Source: Euglena gracilis (taxonomy: Eukaryota; Euglenida; Euglenophyceae; Euglenales). Taken from it: DNA of 64,000 nucleotides. The stretch is taken from the NCBI GenBank assembly GCA_039621445.1, contig CP154957.1:30409778-30473777 (forward strand). Direction: 5' to 3'. The notes below the pieces were generated by a model. That model did no database searches. It was not told the DNA's origin and worked only from the letters and a program-made list of their open reading frames with translations. Shown here one piece after another: positions 44,160 through 54,840 of this stretch (positions are counted from its first letter, which is position 1; each line of letters opens with the position of its first letter). The position numbers and the translations under genes are program-made.

Positions 44160-44546
44160 TTTCCAAGTTTGAACTTTCAGGCTGAAAAATCCAAAGAGGC
44201 AAAAACCAACCCACCTACTTAGGTGAGCAAATCAGCAGCACAAGACAAACCTGACTTGGAGGGTTGGGAGCACCTGGGTTCAGGAACTGATGTTTGGGGG
44301 GAAACAATGTTGGTAAGCAATGCCTTGGTTTCTTTGGATAATTGAATTGATTCTTTTGATTCTTCAATTCTCAATTGACTTTTCTGCTTCTGTGATTCTC
44401 AAATCGAATTCTCAAATTCTTCCTGCAATTTGCTGGGGTTCCAATTCCACTCGCGTGGCGGTTGACTGGCTTTGGTGGTTCCTACCGGGGTTTTTTTGGG
44501 AATTTTCTGGGAAATTTTTGGCTGCCGACGCCAGCGGCAGCCGAAA
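43928..44546 (-). repeat. Nested element LTR, middle (shared by both units)
   Basis: 619 bases. It serves as the 5' LTR of the left unit and the 3' LTR of the right unit. It is closer in sequence to the right LTR than to the left one, apart from its TTTCGG start. Confidence 0.9.
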
Positions 44547-44557
44547 CCCCCTCCCTT
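44547..44557 (-). promoter_or_regulatory. Polypurine tract of right unit
   Basis: AAGGGAGGGGG on the minus strand directly next to the middle LTR. Confidence 0.75.
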
Positions 44558-44877
44558 GCGACGTTAGTCGGACCCGTTTTTCTGCCCCCCCCCCCCCGTG
44601 CAAAAACGGGGAGAGAAAATTCTGTTTTTGTAATTTTTTTTGTGCCGGGCGAAACCCTGTGGTTTTTTTTTTAAACGGGTCCTGTCGTTTTTTTTTTGAA
44701 AATCGGTGTTACGAGTCTGCCCCCCCCCCCAGCCATAATATCGGGCACCTTGGGGGACTCTGAAAAATCAGGTCTTCGGTGGTCCAGCCCCCACCCCTTT
44801 CCTCCGACAGCATGGGGAACGGGTCTTCGAACACAAAATCTGAAAAAAAAATCTGAACGAAATGAACTCTGGGCACT

Positions 44878-46539
44878 CAACCCCAAGGCCTAAGTCCCAC
44901 GCTACCCCCTTGGTGAAAATCCTTTTTGGCAGCTTATGTGAGACTTCATTCAATTTCGATTTCCCCCAAAAAAATCAGGGACTTTGGCCAACAGTGCCTC
45001 AGAAAATGAATTGTGTGGGGAAAAGAAAAAGAGAAACCCAGGAATTCCTTTCCAATTCGGGACAGAAAAGGTGAAACGGTGAGGGTAAGAAAAAGCAAAC
45101 GGTGAGCAACAGTGAAAAGGTGAGAGGGCAAGCGGTTATAAGGTGGGAATAGTGTACAAATGGGTGTGCGGGTTCGTGTGTGTGTGCGGTTGTGTGTTTT
45201 GTGTGTATGCACGCTCACTTCCTTGTCATGCATTCCAATTGAAAATGACTGGGCCGATTTTTTTTTGAACGCAAAGAGAACAGGGCTTCACATTGGCCCT
45301 CAGCCACTATATCACAGGGCTTTAGTGCCCACGTGGCTGGGTTTTTTTTTTATTGGCCCACACCAGGGCCTTTGGACGGAAGATGGGTCATCTCCGGTCC
45401 AGTGTCCCCCCCCCCCCCGAGTTCGGATGCCTCCAGGCTGTGTTCCATCAAAAAATGCCTTTGACGAATGTCCATAATCCGAACCGAATCAGAAAACTGA
45501 GTTCTAAAACTCCAACTCGTTTTGCCGCCCACCAGAAAAATTATCAAAATCCCAGGGTTTTCCAACTCTTTGAAAAAAAATCCTCCAGCAACAAAAAAAT
45601 CCTCAAAAAACCAAAAATCTAGGTCCAACCCACAAGTCCAAGGCCTACAAGAGCCCTCAACAGCGAGAATTCCAATCTGCCACATCCAACAAACAAAATC
45701 CAACCGAGAGCAACCAACCCAACAGAAGCAACATCCAGCAGCATACCGGTTATATGGGGGCCAGGCCATCCAGCCCAGCTCTGGGCTCAACCAATTCACA
45801 TCCGTAAAACTGACCAATTCGGCTTGCCAATTTAAATTCACCCCCCACCCCAGTCACACGGGGCAATGGGGGTCAAATGACACGGCAAACTCAAAAGTGC
45901 TGAAAATTCAAATCCAATTTTCTCAGCCAAAGCGATTTTTCACTGCCCCCCCCCCCCAGTCACATGGGGCCATGGAGGTCAATCTGGCTTCAGCCTCCAA
46001 ACAAAAAAATCACAAACCTGGGCCACAAATATCCAAACCGACTGAAATCAAACTGAAATCCAGCACCTGTCTAAGGACGGGCCTTCACAATGCCGCCCCC
46101 CCCCACCGTCAACCAATGTGGGGAGGGCCACGGGTTAAAAATTCCTGTCTGCAAAACTGAAATCCCCACTTGACGAAAAAAAATGGGAAAAATGGATCTT
46201 TCATCAAACCCCGCAATATCTGGGGTACGACCAACGCAATCACGGTCACCATTTGATGCAATCCTGTCCCCACCCAAACGTCTCACAGGGGTATCCAATT
46301 CTGAGTCAAAAAATTCCAACCGTAAAACCAAAGCTGATTTTGATCCACCACACCAACAAAAAACAGGGCTCAACACAGCCCCCCCCCCCCAGCTGCACGA
46401 GGAGGGGGAAAAAAACATGGCTCCAAACCACAAGCAAACTTCTGAGGCCCAAAAAAATGAAAAAATCTGATTCAGCGCTGGGAGCAGCCAACCTGGGCCT
46501 GGACCTGGGCATTGGCCGTGTATTGGGCCACTTCCCACT
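44878..46539 (-). other. 1.66-kb segment unique to the right unit
   Basis: Absent from the left unit. The borders share CACT(G), so a microhomology deletion in the left unit is the simplest reading. It holds C-runs at 45408, 45950, 46092 and 46381, each followed by C(A/G)GT or CAGCT, and AACCAAAAA-rich sequence. Open frames on both strands (plus 45522-46160, minus 46071-46628) carry no motif I know. Confidence 0.6.
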
Positions 46540-48168
46540 GCAGGCTCTGTGAGGTCATTAAGCTTCTCTCCCCAGCACTTCAGTAAAATAATGTGCTCAC
46601 CATTCTGCAACTCCACAACAATCCACAATTGTGATCATGACAATCGTAATCATGTGATTCATCATGTGATTGCTTGGGTCCCATTGATGTCATTGAAGTT
46701 TGTTCTCCAACTCGACTTGAAATGTTAATTATAGTCGATTCTTTGCAAACTCTTGCACTTTTTGAATTCAATAAACTCAATCAAATTCCTTGATGACTTG
46801 CCTGCTTTAGATCTCAATGTAATTCAATGTCAATGTAATCATCATTGTCCCAGTCAACAAACTTGAACTTGTAAATCAACCTTGAAATTCTCAAATTCTT
46901 TTGCATTGATTCTCTTCGGTGATTGCTCGCTTGATTGCTTGCAAAACCTGCATGACAAAGGAACACACACACGCACAAATTCACCACTGGCAACACAGAA
47001 GGCAGATTTCTGAATTTTCTCACTGAACCGAACCTGAAAATGCCACTGAACTCTGAACCAAAACGGCACATAAAAATCTGATCTAGATCCATCAAATGGG
47101 TCACACGAAAACTGTAAAAGCAAGTCTCAAACTGCAAAAATTGTCCTCAGGAGTTTTGCATTGTGAGGCGTCCCCCACTTCTGAGTTTTTCTCCCTCAAG
47201 CAAACTCCACAGCCGAAAAAATGCTGCAGAAAGTGCAACCCACAGATCAACAGATTTTTCACTGAAAAACTGGACCAAATGATGATGGGCCCGTAAATGA
47301 ATTTTCCTCAGGGGTGTCTTTTCCTCCTGGGGTTAATCCACCTTGGTTCCCAAGACTGAAAAACTGAAAACTGTGTCCTGAGCCCTTAGATGGGTGGCCA
47401 CAGGGGTGTTTATTCCAGGCCTGGGTCTAGCCCCACCCTTGGAATCCCTCTTTGCGCGCTTTTCCAAAAACTTTTTGGCTCGAGTGGAATATCAGAGGTC
47501 TCCCCCCTGCCTCAGGATTTGGCAAAAACCCAGATAAAACCTCCACAGGTCTGTTGGGCTGCCAACACTCGAAAACCAGAATGAAACTGGACTGAAAAAT
47601 CCCAAAAAACTGTGCCGATTCTCCAACATATGTCCCTGTACGGGGGTAAAGTTTCTCTCTGGAAAAACTGTCCCGTGACAAAAGGGACCAGAAAAAATAC
47701 AAACCAAAATTCCACCTGAAATGACTGATTTGTCCCCGTCTGGGATGGTGACACATGTCCACACCGTGCCCCACCCCAAATGACATTCGGGACAAGAACC
47801 GAAAACTGAAAACTCTGAAACTGAAAATGAAAGATGATTGATCTGGCTGCCTGAACACTAGGAGAAATTCCCAAGCATCGTGGCTGGGCGTCTCCATTCA
47901 AGTGGAAAGCAACTGGGGAAAAAACATGCACCCCAGAAACCAGATTCAAAAATGTTTGACTTGGCAGTTTTTCCATAAGCCAAACTCTGTGAACTGAAAA
48001 TCCAGATTTAAATTCTGGCTGATTGCGCATCTGCCTCCAACACCAGATCACCATGAAAAACGTATCACAAAACAATCACAAAGCCACAAGCAAACCACAA
48101 AAACATACTGATCACTGTTAAGTGTTGTGCGGTGCCAGTCAGTGGTTAGACCTGTGCTGAAAGAAAAT
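46540..48168 (-). other. Right internal region of nested element, 3' part
   Basis: Matches 41490-43115 in the left unit with very few differences (for example a 3-base insertion near 47223). No domain recognised. Confidence 0.6.
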
Positions 48169-49212
48169 TCACCACCACCACTGATACGGTGGAAACCACC
48201 CCCAGCTGTTCCATTGATTTAAATGCCAGTCCCAACCCCACCAATCTTGAAACCAACTTGGTCTCAAAAACTGAAAGTCGTTCCAACTGCTTTTGGCTGG
48301 CCTCCAGATTTTTTTTGTCTGTCTGAATTTTCTTGGCTGTGCGGCAAAATCTGAGGAAGATTTCTCAGAAGACACTGATGACGGCTGCAAAGTTGTGACA
48401 TGTCCAGAATTCAGGTTCACAGACACAAAATTGTCTGGACTTGGACCAGGCTGTAACTTTTCGGTGATTTGCAGTTCCAACATTTTAATTTGCTCAGTCA
48501 ACCTTCTGATTTCCATTTCTGCCTTTCCCAATGAATCTGTCACTTCTTTCAGCTGTTTCGTCAGAGCCTCGCCCTCAACATTCAGGGACTGAATCTTGTT
48601 AATAACCCACTTTGAGTTTCGAGTCAAAAAATCTGTTTCTGTGTCCTTTCCCTCTGAGTGGCTGGGCTCACGTGAAAAAGCCTGCCAAAATTTTCTAATG
48701 TGATTTATTCTGCATTCCAAACTTTTCAGTGTGCATTGCACTGGATCGTCAGGAGTACCCACAATTAAAGCCCACAGAACACCAACCTTGAACAAACCCT
48801 GCAGAACTTCCACTGGAAGACTTTGCAATTGAGATTTGTCATCGACTGATTCCAAAAATTCTTCACTGACGGAGTCAGTGAAGCAACCTCCGCGTGCCAT
48901 GTTGGGGGTTTCTGATTTGCCATCAACAGAATCAAAAAGCTCTTCACTGACAGAGTCAGTGAAGCCACCTCTGCGTACCATGTTGGGGGTCGGGGACCCC
49001 GCTCGCCCGGGGGGGCTGCTTTCGCTTTCGCTGGGGCTGCAACCACTTTTTTCTGGCCCTGGTGGGCTCAGGCCAGGGCCTTTGTGAAATTGTGCCCCAT
49101 TTTCGAACATGTCAACAGGCGGTAAAGGGGGTGAGGTGTGCCCCCCCGACCCGGGGTCTCCAGTTGCCCCGCGTAGGATCTTTTTTTCTTTCCATTGTTG
49201 GTTTTTTCCCAT
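48169..49212 (-). CDS. Nested element 347-residue coiled-coil protein, right copy
   Basis: Same layout as the left copy: LTR-encoded start, 27-residue duplication, coiled coil and Trp-rich tail. It belongs to the longer, more complete unit. The frame is intact in both copies, which suggests recent insertion or selection for the protein while the element was active. Confidence 0.65.
   Translation of the reverse strand: MGKNQQWKEKKILRGATGDPGSGGHTSPPLPPVDMFENGAQFHKGPGLSPPGPEKSGCSPSESESSPPGRAGSPTPNMVRRGGFTDSVSEELFDSVDGKSETPNMARGGCFTDSVSEEFLESVDDKSQLQSLPVEVLQGLFKVGVLWALIVGTPDDPVQCTLKSLECRINHIRKFWQAFSREPSHSEGKDTETDFLTRNSKWVINKIQSLNVEGEALTKQLKEVTDSLGKAEMEIRRLTEQIKMLELQITEKLQPGPSPDNFVSVNLNSGHVTTLQPSSVSSEKSSSDFAAQPRKFRQTKKIWRPAKSSWNDFQFLRPSWFQDWWGWDWHLNQWNSWGWFPPYQWWW
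48963..48980 (-). promoter_or_regulatory. Primer-binding site, right unit
   Basis: The same TGGTACGCAGAGG directly after the right LTR, in the minus-strand direction. The second, duplicated version lies 81 bp further in. Confidence 0.65.
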
Positions 49213-49599
49213 TTTCCAAGTTTGAACTTTCAGGCTGAAAAATCCAAAGAGGCAAAAACCAACCCACCTACTTAGGTGAGCAAATCAGCAGCACAAGACA
49301 AACCTGACTTGGAGGGTTGGGAGCACCTGGGTTCAGGAACTGATGTTTGGGGGGAAACAATGTTGGTAAGCAATGCCTTGGTTTCTTTGGATAATTGAAT
49401 TGATTCTTTTGATTCTTCAATTCTCAATTGACTTTTCTGCTTCTGTGATTCTCAAATCGAATTCTCAAATTCTTCCTGCAATTTGCTGGGGTTCCAATTC
49501 CACTCGCGTGGCGGTTGACTGGCTTTGGTGGTTCCTACCGGGGTTTTTTTGGGAATTTTCTGGGAAATTTTTGGCTGCCGACGCCAGCGGTAGCCGACA
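48981..49599 (-). repeat. Nested element LTR, right (5' end in element sense)
   Basis: 619 bases. On the minus strand it starts TGTCGGCTACC and ends CCCCCAACA. It is the only one of the three with the canonical TG start. Confidence 0.9.
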
Positions 49600-49603
49600 C
49601 ATT

Positions 49604-50578
49604 CCATGCCGGAAAGCAGGGTTGACAGCCCAAATTTTGGCATCCATTTTCCTGGAGAAATGTATCTGCTTAATGGGTTTACCGAACGAAATCGTGAGTG
49701 ATCAAGATCACTTGATCTCTTCGCGGTTTTTCACAACTTTGTGCGGTTTACTCGGCATTGAGCAGCATTTTTCCATTATATACCGCCCGAAAGGCAATGG
49801 TAGAGCCGAGGCAGCCGTGAAATCCGTTGTCAATATGCTTCGCCTTTCACTGGCTGACTCGGGTAAGAATTGGTTATCCGTTCTTCATTGGTGTTTATTT
49901 TACATCAATACCTTGCCAGGGTTGGTATTACCACACTCACCGTACAAAATCGTTTTCGGACGAGACCCTCCGGCCATAGGGGATATCCCCTCGGAGAGAC
50001 CCGCCCGAAGTAGCGTCAGCTGTGAAACGTGGTTTGCAGAAGTGGAATCACTCCGCTCTGCAGTCCAATCACGTATCACAGAAATTCATTCCAACAAACG
50101 GAAATCGTTTTTACAGAACTTCAACACACCTGTGTATAGTCCAGGTGACCGCGTGTGGGTACGGAATAACCGCACCCGCATGCAATCTTCCAAGCTAGAT
50201 CCTCTTTGGCTCGGCCCATGCGAAATTTTGGAGAGGTTAGGTAGTAGCGGGCGATATAAAGTTGCCTTGCCCAACGGGATTGAGGACGTCCATATGGACG
50301 ACTTCAAACCGTACCTAAGCCCCCCAGACGGAAAAGCTATCCCCTGCCTATATTTCAAGCCCCGTTCCAGATTACCTGAAACGGACGACTTTGTGGTCGA
50401 TAAGATAATAGACCACAAGGTCGACAGGGGTGTGCACTACTGGAAAGTTCGCTGGAAAGGGTATGGGCCACAGGAGGACACTTGGGAGCCAGCATCCAGT
50501 TTTGTTGGATTTATCCAGCAGGATTGGAAGCTGTGGAACAAGCGCAATAACATAGATATAAACATAAACACTTTCTGA
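49604..50578 (+). pseudogene. pol: Chromovirus Pol: integrase catalytic core, GPF-type module and chromodomain
   Basis: Resumes with PCRKAGLTAQILASIFLEK, GLPNEIVSDQDHLISSRFF (second Asp) and IYRPKGNGRAEAAVKSVV (the Glu, 35 residues after the Asp, a D35E spacing). The C-terminal module reads RMQSSKLDPLWLGPCEILE and LPNGIEDVHMDDFKPYL, and the chromodomain reads FVVDKIIDHKVDRGVHYW, KVRWKGYGPQEDTWEPASS. The chromodomain is the defining mark of chromoviruses and is thought to steer integration to marked chromatin. This part is open from 49604 to TGA 50576-50578; upstream reading in the same frame is LTR sequence and not Pol. Confidence 0.92.
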
Positions 50579-50773
50579 AACGATTTCGTTTTGGAGAATG
50601 CGTGTGTTTTATGTGAATGTTTCGCGTTTATACCCCCCCTGCACTTCCTTATTTCTCTATCTTTCTCTCAGAGTTTTTGATTAAGATAGAAGCCTTGCTT
50701 TTTCAGTGCTCTCACACTCAAAGCGACTGACAACAAGGTTACCCTTCGTTGTCGTCGTCGTTCGGGTAGCATC

Positions 50774-52618
50774 ATGCTGCCTGGGCGCGGACCTGGACCA
50801 GGTCCACCATGGCCGCAGCCTTCTGGCGCGCCATACCCCCAGTACCCTCAGTATGCCGAGGCCCCGATTCCGGGTGCCCCACATGCTGAGAGGGTTTCAG
50901 CCCCGGTATTCGCCGCGGCTACCAGCAGCCGGTCCGCATATGCGGTACCAGATCCATCTGCCGTCCAGCAGCCGGCACCTCATCCACCAGCGCAGCGCAG
51001 ATCGCGCCTGCCCCCGTATGCGGGAGAGATGATCTTCCGCACTACGGAGACGTTGAAGCGGGCGATGTGTATGTGCGCACACCCCCCAACGGAGCCCTTT
51101 ATGCAAGCCCTTTGGGAGGCGTACTGTGCTCAGTTGTTGGTGGTAGCCAACACCCCTGTGGCTCAGTGGTGTCCCTGCGGTCAAGCCCTGATGACGGGGA
51201 GACGGTATTTCTCGTCCGCAGCCGATTCCGGCTTCGAACCCGGCGAGACCATGATGGACCTGGGCGTGTATGTGCCGCCCATGCTGCAAACGCAGACGCC
51301 GGTGGGATCCCACACCTTGCATATGCGTGAGCACACGCCCCCACCGGTAGGTGAGGCTGTGCATGTCCCACCTGGGATGACGAGAATTTTTGCTCGCCCG
51401 CCCTCGCCGCAGCGAATGCCGCCGCGCGAGCCGCCAGCGGAGCAATTTGTCTCGCGATACGCGACGCACGCGGATTACCCGCGCGGCGCACGCGTGCTCC
51501 CAGCCGGACAGTCGGACGTGCCCCCTGAGGCATACGTCCAACACATGTTCATGCACTGGATGCCTCAGGCATCATCGGTCGCCCCTGCCCCTGGCGTTGA
51601 GCCACGGAGGCAGGCGGAGCCCATAGTGGTGGAGGATGAACCTCCCCACCGTGAGGCAGCCCAACCGCCCAGTGCAGCCCCTGTCCAGACTGGGGATGTC
51701 CCCCGTCGGCAGGAGACTCCCTACTATCACATGGCACCTCCGGGAACCGAGCAGGATGAGCTTGCTCGGCACTTCCTGCAGGAGCCAGTATTCGCGTCTG
51801 AAGAGCACCGGACGAGGTATTACTCCTCTCTGGCTGCCCTTCAGGGCCGTGGATACACCCCATACCATCCGTACCAGCCGCAGCTGCGGGTGGCAACCCC
51901 GGTATTACCCGGTGAGCCCCCGGCAGGCGTGGCAGTATTACCTGCCACCCTGAAGCGCGACAGGGCTACGGAAAACCTTACACCCCAGCCCAGGCGACCC
52001 AGCCCACGGGACGCGGAAGGCGGTATGGCAATGCAAGTGGAAACTAGCCAGGATACCCCGGCTGGACGACCACCGGCAGAGACACAGGTGGCGATGAGCC
52101 GTCCTGTGGCTGCAATGCCACCGCCGATCCCTCCGGTATGGAAGGAGCCGCAACCCCCTACGCCGAAGCCAAGCCCACGCCAGGCTCCTAGCAAGCGCCG
52201 AGCCACGCCATCACCGCGACGTGCAGCGGAGCGGCCAGGTCCCTCCCCAGAGATGGAATGGGAAGGAACCGAACCGACTCCTGCGGCACCGAGCGCCCGA
52301 CCCTCTGGTATTCGCCAGACGGGAAGGGACACTGGCAAGGCTGAGGGCAAAGGCAAGGGAGAAGGCAAAGGCGTGGCCGGCAAGGGTAAGGGTGTGGGCA
52401 AGGGTGAGGGTAAAGGTAAGGGCACAGGACGTGATGAGGAGGAACAACCAGCAGAAGTCCTCTCGGACTTTGAGCAAATGCTCAGGTTCCAGGAGGAGCT
52501 GGAGGACGAAGGCTGGCGAATGCAGAATGGATACCATACTGCAGAAAACTGGCCCGTCACCCCTCCGCAAGCAGTCATCGATGTGGTATTACACCACACC
52601 GAGAACAGAGTCAGATAA
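50774..52618 (+). pseudogene. Chromovirus third ORF, part 1 (Pro-rich, unknown)
   Basis: A 614-codon ORF starting at ATG 50774, about 195 bases after the Pol stop. It is Pro/Ala/Gly-rich at the start (LPGRGPGPGPPWPQPSGAP). A more ordered patch follows (RTTETLKRAMCMCAHPPTEP, FMQALWEAYCAQLLVVANT), then long disordered Pro/Arg stretches and a Lys/Gly repeat (KAEGKGKGEGKGVAGKGKG). No signal peptide, transmembrane span or known domain is seen, so it is not an obvious env. The TAA at 52616 is followed in the same frame by sense-like sequence and a second stop (TAG 52697), after which part 2 begins. I infer that parts 1 and 2 were once one ORF. Confidence 0.65.
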
Positions 52619-54840
52619 TTCCCTTACGGAATTGATCTGTACGCCTTCGAAGGTGAAGGTGGACAACCCTTGCTGGATACCCAGCCGGGTTTTTGGTAGC
52701 TCTGGTTTTGGCTGGGATACCCCTGCCAGAACTGGGGTCTCTTCAGCGATTCCACTGGTCACAGTTACCTGCACCAGTTGGGACCGGCGTTCCGAGACCA
52801 GCATGTGTTGGCCCGAATGCTGAAGGCCTACCTCGAATGTATTCATTCGGTAGGACCCCTCGGACTCCAATGGAAATATTTCCCACTGCACCCCGACATC
52901 GAACGCCTGATTGAGGTGTTGTGGTGCAACAACCTCCAGGTATTGCTGGTGAGCCATTACGGCTCCACCTTCCACGTTAAGCGGGTTTCCCTGGCTTACC
53001 CACAGAGGTATGACCCCTGTTGTAAGTACTGCCGACAGGAATTTCCTGTCGACTTCTGGGGATTCGGTGTGCGAGGAAGTCCTCCACCGCCTCGGGATAG
53101 CCCGGGCCTGGAGATGGGACGCCGCATGCTTATGCATGTGTGCCGCGACGCCCCGGATGTCCAGGGCAAAAGTCGCCGCGTCCACAAGCAGCGTATTTTT
53201 ATGCTGCAGCAGTTCTGGTGGCGAGCCTGGACCACCTACGTCATGGAGGTGTATATACATCTCCGTGACCCCCAGGACGATAGGCCTGGTATGGAAAGCC
53301 TGCCACCCGATTACGATGACGCCATCGAGGGTCCTCGTCGCCGGATAATCGGCCACCTACGCCCCAACTGGCGCCTGGCTGATATCAGCCTGGACGAACA
53401 CTTGAGGCGACAGTTTGGAGGAACCCTCGACCGGGAGGTTTTCCTCCCGTTGATGGCAAACCCGAGGGCCATCCTCGAAATAGGTATGCCGATTCTGGCA
53501 TGCGTACAGGAGTTCGAGGAGGGCTTTTTCGACGTCTGGGAATACACGCGTTACCGCGGCTTCCTGGGCCCGAACAGGCCTGCCAACGCCTGGGTGCAGC
53601 CATCATGGCCGCCACCCTGGCCCAACAGCGCCAGTTGCAGTACGCTGGCCTTTTACAGGCTGGCGGATGCCCAGGGATGCAGATGGCACGCCGACGATCC
53701 CCGTTCGCCCGAGGATCTGCACGCCTTCATCGGCCCAGAGGATGAACCTCTGGCGCGAAGGAGACGTGAGGTGTCAGTCACTTCCACCACCGCGATTCCG
53801 CGGCGGGAGGAACGCGACCGCAGCCCCTCCGTCACCATACTGGAGGCAGCGCCGCCGTCTCCGACAGGAACGGCTGTAACATTTGTCTCTGCCCCGCGAG
53901 CGGCAGGGGAACGATCGGTTTCCCCGGCTCCCGCGGCGGCCTCCGTCTGTCCACCGGTAGGTGGAGACCAGGAATTTCCTGAGGAGGTAGGTGAGAACGT
54001 GGAGGATATCCTCTACGCTGCTCTGCCTACTCTGGCACAGCCGAGGCCAGACGAAGCACCCGCAGGGGATATACCTGTGGCTGCTACGCCTGTTCCAACG
54101 GCTGAGTGTCCAGCCGAGGTGACTGTTATGGTCGTCGAGGATATCCTCGAAGAACCTGCCAGTCCCACAGCACGCACCTCATTAGGAGGCCGTGTGCTCG
54201 GCGCCGTAGTCACTGGCATTACTGCCGTGGCTGCTGCACTAACGCCACGAGGTGGAGGCGTAGCATCAAGCTCCGCCGCTGAGGTCGTGGAGACACCAGA
54301 TGTCGGTGTCCCCACACCCCCATCTCCTGCAGCAGTGCAACCACCATCAGGGGATGAACCCCAGCCGACAGAGCCATCTGTCGCACCGGCTACACCGGAG
54401 GATCAACCTCCCGTAGCACCTGCGCCAGCGGTTGTGGAGGATCAACCTCCTAGACCGGACGTCGAAATGGAAGTGGAGGAGATACCCCCACGACCACCGA
54501 CACCGCGCAGGGTCCCTGCCGTCCCGAGGACAATGGCAGAGTTTCTGGGAGTGCCAGCGCCTGTGGAAGCACCGATTCCGGTGACCACGACAGTGCCACG
54601 CTTCGTCGGACAGGATGAACCTGTTCGGCGACGGCCGGCTGAACAACCCCAGGAACGAGTGCCAACCCCTCGGAGCGTCATGCGGGACCCAGCGGTCAGT
54701 ATGCCCGCTTCGCCCAGACGGCAAACGTCTACTCCGGCACCATCGGCTCCTGATACCAGGAGTAAGCCGCAGGCGTCGTCCCCTGATTCCGGGAGTGCGA
54801 AGCCGAAAGGAGGCAAACCGGGTGCTGCACCCTGTAAGCC
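52619..54840 (+). pseudogene. Chromovirus third ORF, part 2 (unknown)
   Basis: In the same frame as part 1. After FPYGIDLYAFEGEGGQPLL and the TAG at 52697 it runs LGPAFRDQHVLARMLKAYLE, with a folded-looking segment (RLIEVLWCNNLQVLLVSHYG, CCKYCRQEFPVDFWGF, FWWRAWTTYVMEVYIHLRD, REVFLPLMANPRAILEIGM) and a long disordered Pro/Glu/Ala tail. The hydrophobic piece GAVVTGITAVAAAL near 54205 is too short and isolated to call a membrane anchor. An ATG for the uninterrupted part is at 52778. Near 54840 the sense-like reading passes to the next frame. Confidence 0.6.

Larger units (their letters stand above)
40539..49599 (-). mobile_element. Non-autonomous LTR retrotransposon, tandem dimer with three LTRs
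   Basis: Three direct 619-bp LTRs (40539-41157, 43928-44546, 48981-49599) enclose two internal regions of 2.77 and 4.43 kb. On the minus strand each LTR ends ...CCCCCAACA, followed at once by TGGTACGCAGAGG, close to the initiator-Met PBS with one extra base. A polypurine tract AAGGGAGGGGG precedes the downstream LTR. No RT, integrase or protease is present, so it depends on another element. Both internals encode the same 347-residue protein on the minus strand. The left internal lacks 1.66 kb relative to the right. The 4-bp CATT duplication flanks the whole dimer. Confidence 0.9.

Noticed and set aside
49373-49603. The integrase ORF beginning at 49373 as the true start
   Set aside because: The codons before 49604 are nested-element LTR. 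The real upstream coding sequence is at 40095-40538.
50897-52599. Minus-strand ORFs of 219 and 252 codons opposite the third ORF
   Set aside because: They are shadows of a GC-rich plus-strand ORF, and the plus frame shows the continuity into parts 2 and 3.
33161-52699. Stop-codon recoding (a variant genetic code) to explain in-frame stops
   Set aside because: All three stop codons occur inside frames, together with frameshifts in the same element. The host exons G-I use none internally, so decay explains it better.
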